Assembly (NCBI RefSeq): GCF_004295795.1
Contig: NZ_SEBR01000003.1
Location: 124,001 to 188,000 of the forward strand
Origin: Flavobacterium sp.
GTDB lineage: Bacteria; Bacteroidota; Bacteroidia; Flavobacteriales; Flavobacteriaceae
Length of the DNA stretch: 64,000 bases
Direction: 5' to 3'
A program made the position numbers and the translations under genes. The number at the start of each line of letters is the position of its first letter. The first letter of the stretch is position 1. Of the stretch, positions 25,864 to 34,000 are shown in pieces. The notes beneath the pieces were generated by a model. It saw nothing but the letters and a program-made list of their open reading frames with translations. It did no database searches and was not told the origin of the DNA.

Positions 25864-27012
25864 ATGAAAGCTTTCCTGACTTTTTTCGCCCTCGTCTTCA
25901 CTGTGGCATTCGCTTCGGCACAACACACTGTAATCGACACGGTAAAATCCAAAAAACTCAACGCCGACCGCGAAATCAGCGTGGCACTTCCGCCATCTTA
26001 CAAAAAAGACAAAACCCGTAAATATCCCATTTTGATTCTTCTCGACGGAGAATATCTGATGCCGGCTTTCACGGGCGCACTCGATTACGGCGCTTACTGG
26101 GAAGACATTCCGGAGATGATCGTCGTCGGAATCAGCCAAAACAAGAACAACGAACGCGAAGCCGACTGTAAATACGACAAGGAAACCGGTTTGCCTGAAG
26201 ACACGGGAAACAATTTCTTCGACTTCATCGGAACCGAACTCATGCCGGCGATCGAGAAAAAATACCGCGTCGCGCCAATGCGACTTATTGCCGGTCACGA
26301 CATGACGGCCGGTTTTGCGAATTTCTTCCTGTACAAAGACGTGCCGCTTTTCGACGCTTATATTTTGCTTAGCGCGGACATGCCAACGGGAATGGAAGAA
26401 CAAATTCCCGAGCGACTTCAAAAAGTGCAAAAGCCAATTTGGTACTACCATTGCACGGCCGACGGAGACGTGAAAAAACTCACCACGAGAATCAAGAAAC
26501 TCGACGACGCTGCCAAAGCCATAAAACGTCCGGGGTTGAATTATTACTTCGACGATTTCAAGGGCGCGTCACATTATTCGTTGGTCTTGTATGCGATTCC
26601 AAGTGCTCTTTATCAGTTTTTCTCGGTTTACCAACCTATTTCGGCAAACGAATTCAATGAGAAAATCGTCAAGCTGGAACAAGGTTACGTGCAATATCTG
26701 ATTGACAAATATGCCACGATCGAGAAATCGATGGGCATGAAAATGAAAGTGCGCCTCAACGATTTCAAGGCGATCGAGGCCGCGCTTATCAAGAACAAAG
26801 CTTACAATGAATTCGATCAGTTGGCGCAATTGGCCGAAAAGAACTATCCGAAAACCATGCTCGCCGATTACGAAATGGGCATGATGTATGAGAAAAAAGG
26901 CGACAATGCGAGAGCGATTAAATCTTATATGAGAGCTTATCAGATGGAAGAAGTCGGAGATTTGACCAAGGACATGATGATAAACAAAGCCGACGAATTG
27001 AAGCGCCAATAA
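25864..27012 (+). CDS. Esterase-like exported protein with altered nucleophile, plus C-terminal helical tail
   Basis: The 382-residue protein has a signal peptide ending AFASA and an esterase D-like alpha/beta-hydrolase fold (about residues 25-260, with YPILILLDGEYL). The nucleophile elbow should read GHSxGG but reads GHDMTAG, placing Asp146 where Ser is expected. The later GASHYS histidine remains. This points to a non-hydrolytic role or different chemistry. Residues about 310-370 resemble TPR helices (ALIKNKAYNEFDQ, YEKKGDNARAIKSYMRAY). It sits between YbhN and radA, 72 nt after YbhN. Confidence 0.75.
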   Translation: MKAFLTFFALVFTVAFASAQHTVIDTVKSKKLNADREISVALPPSYKKDKTRKYPILILLDGEYLMPAFTGALDYGAYWEDIPEMIVVGISQNKNNEREADCKYDKETGLPEDTGNNFFDFIGTELMPAIEKKYRVAPMRLIAGHDMTAGFANFFLYKDVPLFDAYILLSADMPTGMEEQIPERLQKVQKPIWYYHCTADGDVKKLTTRIKKLDDAAKAIKRPGLNYYFDDFKGASHYSLVLYAIPSALYQFFSVYQPISANEFNEKIVKLEQGYVQYLIDKYATIEKSMGMKMKVRLNDFKAIEAALIKNKAYNEFDQLAQLAEKNYPKTMLADYEMGMMYEKKGDNARAIKSYMRAYQMEEVGDLTKDMMINKADELKRQ

Positions 27013-27076
27013 ACGCTGCGATTGCATCGGAAAACTTCAAAGCCAAAATTAGAATAAACGCCTAAAAACCTTCGAT

Positions 27077-28438
27077 GTGGCAAAAGTAAAAACAGCCTTT
27101 TTCTGCCAAAACTGCGGCACGCAATACTCCAAATGGCAAGGTCAGTGCAATTCGTGCAAGCAATGGAACACGATTGTCGAGGAAATTGTCCAAAAGGAAG
27201 AAAAGCCTGTCTGGCGCGCCTCGAATCACGACACCAAACGCGCCTCGAAACCGCTTCGCGTCTCTGAAATCGATTCGGCAGAAGAATATCGCCTCGATAG
27301 CATGGACGGCGAACTCAATCGCGTGCTTGGCGGCGGAATCGTTCCGGGATCGTTGATTCTGCTAGGCGGTGAACCCGGAATTGGGAAAAGTACCTTGCTG
27401 CTTCAGATTTCGCTCAAATTGCCGTTCAAGACGCTTTATGTTTCGGGAGAAGAAAGCCAGAAGCAGATCAAGATGCGGGCCGAAAGAATCGATCCGTCGA
27501 GCAACAATTGCTACATTCTCACAGAGACAAAAACCCAGAATATTTTCAAGCAAGTCGAGGAAATCGAACCCGATATTCTCATAATCGATTCGATCCAGAC
27601 ACTTCACACCGAATACATAGAAGCTTCGCCGGGATCGATCTCGCAAATTCGCGAATGCACGGCCGAACTCATCAAATTCGCCAAGGAATCGAACGTTCCG
27701 GTAATCTTGATCGGACACATCACAAAAGACGGAAACATCGCCGGGCCGAAGATTTTGGAACACATGGTCGACACCGTTTTGCAGTTCGAAGGCGATAGAA
27801 ACCACGTTTACCGATTGTTGCGTTCGCTCAAAAACCGCTTCGGATCGACCGCCGAACTCGGGATTTACGAAATGCAAGGCAGCGGATTGCGCGAGGTTTC
27901 GAATCCGTCGGAAATCCTGATTTCGCATCGCGACGAGAATTTGTCGGGAACGGCGATCGCCGCAACTTTAGAAGGCATGCGTCCGTTGATGATCGAAATC
28001 CAGGCGCTGGTAAGCACCGCGGTTTACGGAACACCTCAAAGATCGACCACGGGTTACAACGCCAAACGGCTCAACATGATTCTCGCGGTTCTCGAAAAAC
28101 GCGCGGGTTTCAGGCTCGGGACGAAAGATGTTTTCCTGAACGTGACCGGCGGAATCAACGTCGACGATCCGGCGATCGATTTGGCTGTTGTTGCGGCGAT
28201 TCTTTCGTCCAACGAAGACATTCCGCTGCATAAGGATTGTTGTTTTGTGGGCGAGGTCGGGCTTTCGGGAGAAATCCGTCCGGTGAATCGCATCGACCAA
28301 AGAATACAGGAAGCCGAAAAACTCGGATTTTCGCAGATTTTCGTGTCCAAATACAGCAAGATTTCCGTGAAGAATGTCGGAATCAAAATCAGCCTCGTAT
28401 CGCGCATCGAAGACGTCGCAACAGAACTTTTTGGTTAA
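27077..28438 (+). CDS. radA: DNA repair protein RadA
   Basis: RadA helps process branched DNA in recombination. The 453-residue protein has the N-terminal zinc finger Cys10, Cys13, Cys24, Cys27 (FFCQNCGTQYSKWQGQCNSC), the Walker A GGEPGIGKST (about 97-106), the RadA-specific KNRFG motif and a C-terminal Lon-protease-like domain. The start is GTG 27077, since the zinc finger begins there; an overlapping ATG two bases earlier is out of frame. Confidence 0.95.
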   Translation: MAKVKTAFFCQNCGTQYSKWQGQCNSCKQWNTIVEEIVQKEEKPVWRASNHDTKRASKPLRVSEIDSAEEYRLDSMDGELNRVLGGGIVPGSLILLGGEPGIGKSTLLLQISLKLPFKTLYVSGEESQKQIKMRAERIDPSSNNCYILTETKTQNIFKQVEEIEPDILIIDSIQTLHTEYIEASPGSISQIRECTAELIKFAKESNVPVILIGHITKDGNIAGPKILEHMVDTVLQFEGDRNHVYRLLRSLKNRFGSTAELGIYEMQGSGLREVSNPSEILISHRDENLSGTAIAATLEGMRPLMIEIQALVSTAVYGTPQRSTTGYNAKRLNMILAVLEKRAGFRLGTKDVFLNVTGGINVDDPAIDLAVVAAILSSNEDIPLHKDCCFVGEVGLSGEIRPVNRIDQRIQEAEKLGFSQIFVSKYSKISVKNVGIKISLVSRIEDVATELFG

Positions 28439-28485
28439 CATCTGTTAACATTTTAAATCTTATATTTAGTGTTTATTTGCGTCCG

Positions 28486-30453
28486 ATGAAGAAAAGCACC
28501 AAAAAGAAAATCTACATTTCAATCGGTTCATTTTTTGCCTTGATCGTTTTGGCTTTGGTTGCCGTCTTTATTTTCCGCGACCAACTTCTGCACAAAGCCA
28601 TCAGCAAGGTTTCGGACAAGATTTCTCAGGATTACGACAGCGATTTCTCGATTAAAGATGCCGAATTTACGGGCTTCAGTTCGATTCGGATGCAGGACAT
28701 TTTGCTTGTTCCGAAAGGCAAAGACACACTTTTCAATGTAAAATCGCTCGACACCGAAGTCAATTTTTGGAAACTTTTCGCAGGCGATCTCCAACTCGGC
28801 CGGCTCATTGTAAAAGACGGATTCATCCAACTCGTAAAAAACAAGGACGGCAAAAACTTCGAAGCTTTTTTGCATCCGAAGAAAGACGAGGAGGAAATCG
28901 AGACCAACGAGCCTAAAAATTACGCCAAACTCGGTTATAGAATCCTGAATCGCGTGTTGAATCTCGTGCCTGAAAACATGCAGCTCGACAACGTTTCGCT
29001 TCGAATGGACGACATGGGACGCAAGGTCACGATGAAAATGGCCAAACTCGAGCTCAAGGACAAGCAATTGCGCACTACGATTGACGTCACGACCAATACG
29101 TTCGCCCAAAAATGGGAGATTTCGGGTTTTGCCGATCCGCGCGACAAAAAAACAGATCTGCGTTTTTATTCGACCGATACGCTGGGAATAAAAGTGCCGT
29201 GGGTCGACGAACGATACAATCTGAAATCTGGTTTCGATTCCATCCGACTCAAGGTTGACGACATCGATTACAGCGGTGGCGAGATGAAAATCGACGGCTT
29301 CAGTTCGATCGCGAATTTGCGTGTGAACCATCCGAAAATCGCTTCGAAAGACGTCGTGATCAAGAACGCACAATTCGATTACCACTTTTTGTTCGGTGCC
29401 GATTTTATCGCGGTCGACAGTTCGTCAACGGCGGTTTTGAACAAGATCAAATTCCATCCGTTCGCTTCTTATGATGTTTCGGAAGACACGATCTATAAGG
29501 TGAAAGTCGACATCCCGAAAATGCAGGCGCAAGATTTCATCAACTCGCTTCCCGAAGGACTTTTCACGCATTTCGAAGGCATGGAAGCCACGGGCGCATT
29601 CGACTACAAACTCAATTTCGCCTACAACAAGAACAAGCCGAATAAAACGGTTTTCGATGTAAAACTCACGCGTGACAACCTCAAGATCGTCAAATACGGA
29701 GAAGCCGATCTGGCAAAACTCAACGGCAGTTTCACGTATCGCGCCATCGAGAACGGCAAGCGCCTGCGTCCGATTCTGGTCAATCCGGTGAACATCTATT
29801 ACACGCCATTGGATCAGATTTCGCCTTACCTGAAACGCGCGGTTTTGACTACAGAAGATCCTTCTTTTTATAACCATCGCGGGTTTATCGAAGATGCTTT
29901 CCGTCAGTCGATCGTGCAGAACATCAAGTCGAAAAGGTTCGCGCGCGGCGCAAGTACGATCTCGATGCAATTGGTCAAGAACGTGTTTTTGACGCGCGAG
30001 AAAACCTTGTCGCGAAAACTCGAGGAAATCCTGATGGTCTACATCATGGAAAACAATCACATCGTGAGCAAGAACCGCATGTATGAAGTGTATCTGAACA
30101 TTATAGAATGGGGTCCGAATGTCTATGGAATCGGGGAAGCGTCCTTGTTCTATTTCCTGAAACATCCAAGCGAACTCAACCTGAACGAATCGCTTTTCCT
30201 GGCGAGCATCATCCCGAAACCCAAGAAATTCATGTGGCAATTTGACGGAGAAGCGACGCTGAAACCTTATTTGGTGCGCCACAATTCCTCCTTGAAAAAC
30301 ACGATGATGCGACGCGGTTGGCTCACGCCGAATGACACGACGGCACAAACCAAAAAAGTCGTGCTTTACGGAGCGGCGCGTGCCTACGTGAAAAAAGAGG
30401 ACGAGAAAATCATCAATGTCGACACTTTGTCGATAGATGAATTCGACTTTTAA
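28486..30453 (+). CDS. Membrane-anchored GT51 peptidoglycan glycosyltransferase with AsmA-like N-terminal half
   Basis: The 655-residue protein has one N-terminal membrane helix (about residues 10-31) and a long beta-rich region (about 50-430) resembling AsmA/DUF748 domains. A GT51 transglycosylase domain follows: TTEDPSFYNHRG with catalytic Glu457, RGASTISMQLVKN, RKLEEILMVYIMEN and EWGPNVYGIGEAS. There is no penicillin-binding transpeptidase domain, so it would only polymerise glycan strands. Usual monofunctional transglycosylases are about 230-270 residues, so the front half is unusual. The last four bases overlap convergent recX. Confidence 0.85.
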   Translation: MKKSTKKKIYISIGSFFALIVLALVAVFIFRDQLLHKAISKVSDKISQDYDSDFSIKDAEFTGFSSIRMQDILLVPKGKDTLFNVKSLDTEVNFWKLFAGDLQLGRLIVKDGFIQLVKNKDGKNFEAFLHPKKDEEEIETNEPKNYAKLGYRILNRVLNLVPENMQLDNVSLRMDDMGRKVTMKMAKLELKDKQLRTTIDVTTNTFAQKWEISGFADPRDKKTDLRFYSTDTLGIKVPWVDERYNLKSGFDSIRLKVDDIDYSGGEMKIDGFSSIANLRVNHPKIASKDVVIKNAQFDYHFLFGADFIAVDSSSTAVLNKIKFHPFASYDVSEDTIYKVKVDIPKMQAQDFINSLPEGLFTHFEGMEATGAFDYKLNFAYNKNKPNKTVFDVKLTRDNLKIVKYGEADLAKLNGSFTYRAIENGKRLRPILVNPVNIYYTPLDQISPYLKRAVLTTEDPSFYNHRGFIEDAFRQSIVQNIKSKRFARGASTISMQLVKNVFLTREKTLSRKLEEILMVYIMENNHIVSKNRMYEVYLNIIEWGPNVYGIGEASLFYFLKHPSELNLNESLFLASIIPKPKKFMWQFDGEATLKPYLVRHNSSLKNTMMRRGWLTPNDTTAQTKKVVLYGAARAYVKKEDEKIINVDTLSIDEFDF

Positions 30454-30944
30454 CGACCACTTTCCAGCTCGCGAAGTTTGTCGTAAACCAAATTCGATTC
30501 GAAACCTTTTCGCAGCAGGAAATCGCAGAACTTCTTGCGCTTGGCCTGAGTGATCGCGCCTGTAATCGATTCCCAGTGTTTTTCGGCAGTGTCGTGAAAA
30601 GTGGACTGATATTCCTCGAGCGAGATTTCCTTCAAAGCCGTGCTGATGTTTCGCTGTGAGATATTTCGTATTTTGAGTTCATTCGTGATGCGAACCTTTC
30701 CCCATTTTTTGATGCGGTGTTTTCCTCGTGCAAAAGCAATCGAGAACCTTTCTTCGTTGAGGAAATTGTGCTCAATCAAATGCCCGATAATGTGGTCGAT
30801 CGCTTCCTGGATCATAGACATGGAGCGGAGTTTGCTCACAACTTCATCGTGACAACGCTCCTGGTAGGCGCAATACGCTTCCAGTTTTTGGCGCGCCTCG
30901 TTTACCGTGTACGTTTTGTGAGTTTCGAACCTTTTGTCGGCCAT
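30450..30944 (-). CDS. recX: Regulatory protein RecX
   Basis: RecX binds RecA filaments and restrains recombination. The 164-residue protein has three-helix RecX repeats, with IGHLIEHNFLNEERFSIAFARGKHRIKKWGKVRI as the typical central block. It is convergent with the GT51 gene and the two share a TTAA at their stops. It is encoded close to radA, although on the other strand. Confidence 0.92.
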   Translation of the reverse strand: MADKRFETHKTYTVNEARQKLEAYCAYQERCHDEVVSKLRSMSMIQEAIDHIIGHLIEHNFLNEERFSIAFARGKHRIKKWGKVRITNELKIRNISQRNISTALKEISLEEYQSTFHDTAEKHWESITGAITQAKRKKFCDFLLRKGFESNLVYDKLRELESGR

Positions 30945-30978
30945 CTTTCAATGTTAATAATTCTGTAACGTAATTTAT

Positions 30979-31008
30979 TTGAGAATTAGTGATTTAGGGC
31001 TAAATTTG
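30979..31008 (+). promoter_or_regulatory. Promoter of the first giant T9SS gene
   Basis: TTG at 30979-30981 and TAAATTTG at 31001-31008 are separated by 19 nt, a full match to the Bacteroidota consensus, 81 nt before the start codon. Confidence 0.8.
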
Positions 31009-31089
31009 TTGCCCCGAAGAAATTTGGGAAAATGATAACGAATATACGCCGTAAATTGAATCTAAGAAAAAACAAAACTGCCCGACTTA

Positions 31090-34000
31090 ATGAAATTTAA
31101 ATTACTACTTCTTGCCCTGGGATACCTATGCCTGGGAGAAATCGCTTACGCACAGTCGATTTGGGAGAATCCGATTACCGGAACAAACCCTAGTTCAACG
31201 AACCCTTACACTGCCGGACAGACCGTAGATACTAACATTACGGTTTCTGGAATTGGAACTTCAGGTGTTACTGTGCAAACCGCAAATGACCGATATAATA
31301 CCTCCGGTTGGAACGGTGCGGCTATAAACGTAGCCAGATATTTCACTTTTACGCTTACGCCGAATTCGGGCAGCCGAATCAATTTCGTGAGTTTTGCTTA
31401 TAATGGACAAGCTTCAGGAACTGGTCCGACGAGTTTTGCGGTAAGGTCTAGTTTGGATGGATACGCTACAAATATCGGAACTGCTGCGGTTACAGGAACA
31501 AATATTTCTTTGGCGGCTGCAGCGTACCAGAACATAACGAGCGCAATCACTTTCCGCGTCTACGCATGGGGCGCTAGTGCCGCCGGAGGAACTTTCAGTA
31601 TAAACGATTTTATCTTCAACGGAACAGTAATAAACGGCTTCGTTACAGCACAAGACGGCGCATGGTCAACAGGTGCAACCTGGGTTGGAGGCGTCGCGCC
31701 AACATCGGCACAAAATGCAACCGTACGCCATGCGGTAACAGACAATGTCGGAATCACGAGAAACGCGGGAAGTTTCACCACGATTGACGCCGGCGCATCG
31801 TTGATTACTTCGGCAGGTTACACCAACAACGGATCGACAACCGTAGATGGTACTTATATCGCGGCTTCGGCAACAACGATAAGTACAGGATCGACTTTCA
31901 GGATAAACGGAACGCTCCAAATGAACACGGGCGGAACGTTCGCCACAAACGCTCCGGTTTATGGAAACGCGTCAACATTGAATTATGCGTCGGGAGGCAA
32001 CTTCGGACGCGGTCTGGAATGGAGCGCGATCGGCGTAGGAACAATCGGCACGACCGCAGGTTATCCAAACAACATTTCACTTTCTAACAACACGACGCTC
32101 AATTACATCAACGGTACTTCGGGAAGCGTTGGCAACAAAGCCTTGGCGGGAGATTTGACCATTGCCACAGGATCGACATTTGCAATGAACTTCGGCGGAT
32201 TGTCGCCAGGCGGATTCCTTACCGTGAACGGAAACGTTTTGTTTTCGGGAACGCTCGCTTTGGGGCCAAACGCTACAGACGATCTGAAACTCGGCAACAA
32301 TTTCACGGTAAACACCGGAACTTTCACGCACAACAACCGTCGCGTGTTCTTTGTCAAGAATGGTGTTCAGCAAATATCCACGACGAATTTGCTAACTATT
32401 CCTTACGTTGTTTATCAGCCGGTTACCGGCAGCACGACTATAACGCTGATTGGGCCAAACAACCTAATCGTAAGCGCTCCGGTAGGCGGAAACGCAATCA
32501 CGTTTAACAGTACGGCGGACGTATTCAGCCTAAACGGACTTGGACTTACAATTGGAACTGCGGGCGTTGCCAACACCATTTCGGGAGGCGGAACTTTCAG
32601 CGGAACGGCCACTTCAAACCTGACTTTGTTAGGAACCGGAAGCATCGGAACGTTGAGTTTCACCACTGGCGGGCAATCGCTGAACAATTTTACCATCAAC
32701 AGAACTGCCAACGCGACTGCGGCCACTTTGGGAACGCCACTTTCGGTTGTGGGAACTTTGGCCTTGACGGCAGGACGCCTCGACGTCGGAAACTTTCCGC
32801 TTACGATTGGAGCTGCCGGAGCAATCACCGCGACGACAGATTACGTAATCGCAGACAGGTCGGCCGGAGCAAATGCGGCTTTGAGAAAAGTCTTTACGGC
32901 GAATCCTGCGGGTTATGTTTTTCGTGTAGGCGATAACAACGCTTCTGCGGATGGTTCGCAATATTCGCCTGCAACGGTTACGACCACGGGAGCGACTTAT
33001 GCGGCAAACGCTTACATTTCGGTAGCGGTGAACGATATCGAGCATCCGAATTATGAAGCTTCGACAGATTACATTTCGCGCTATTGGGATATTTCGGCAA
33101 ACGGAGTTACAGGAATCACCACATTTACGGCTTCGGGAACTTATACCGATGCCGATGTCGTAGGAAACGAAGCGAACTACACCGGAAATCGCTACAGCGG
33201 AACGGCTTGGAGCGATCCCGGAACAGGCGTGAACGCTGCAACAAACGTGATTGCGCCAGTTCCTGGTTTTGTCTCAGGAGCGACGCACGCTTTGACCGCC
33301 GGCCGACGTGATCCTGACATCAACATTAAGCAAGCGGCGACGAATTATCTGCACAACAGCACTTATGCGTTCGGAACGCAACTTGTCGGGAGCACTACAG
33401 ATATTACGTTCACGATAGAAAACCTCGGACAACAAGACCTTACGTTTTCGGCCGCGACCGTCACCAACACAACCGGAACAGGTTTCGGTTTCAATCCGGC
33501 GTTTGTTTTGACGCCGTCGATTCCAGGTCCGACGGGAACACGAACTTTCGTGATTCGATTCGCCCCGGGCGCAGTTGGCGCTTTTGCCGGCAATGTGAGT
33601 TTTACGACCAACGATCCGTCAGGCAATGAGAATCCATACGTGATCAACTTTACAGGAAATGCGATTACGCCGGTTCCGGAAATCAACATCAAAGGTTTTA
33701 CTGGCGGAACCAACAATATCGTGAGTGGCGCCACAACGGCAAACTCGCTAAATAATACGCAATTTGCGGCTACGAACATTGGCGCTACAACGGCACCGAA
33801 AGACTACGAAATACAGAATCTTGGAACGGCTGTCTTAAATTTGACAGGAACGCCAATCGTAACGCTCGCTGGCGCGAATCCCGGAGATTTTGCAGTTTCG
33901 ACACAGCCATCAACAAACGCAGTAGCCGTTGGAACAAGCACGGTTTTTTATATCACTTTTTCACCGACCGCAGTTGGCGTAAGAACGGCAATCGTATCAA

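Noticed and set aside
25312..26451. A 379-codon open frame antisense to the YbhN and esterase-like genes
   Set aside because: Its composition (Phe/Val/His/Arg-rich) is that of a codon-mirror shadow, and both genes on the other strand have clear domains.
29425..30348. A 307-codon frame antisense to the GT51 domain
   Set aside because: It lies wholly opposite a conserved catalytic domain and has no family features.
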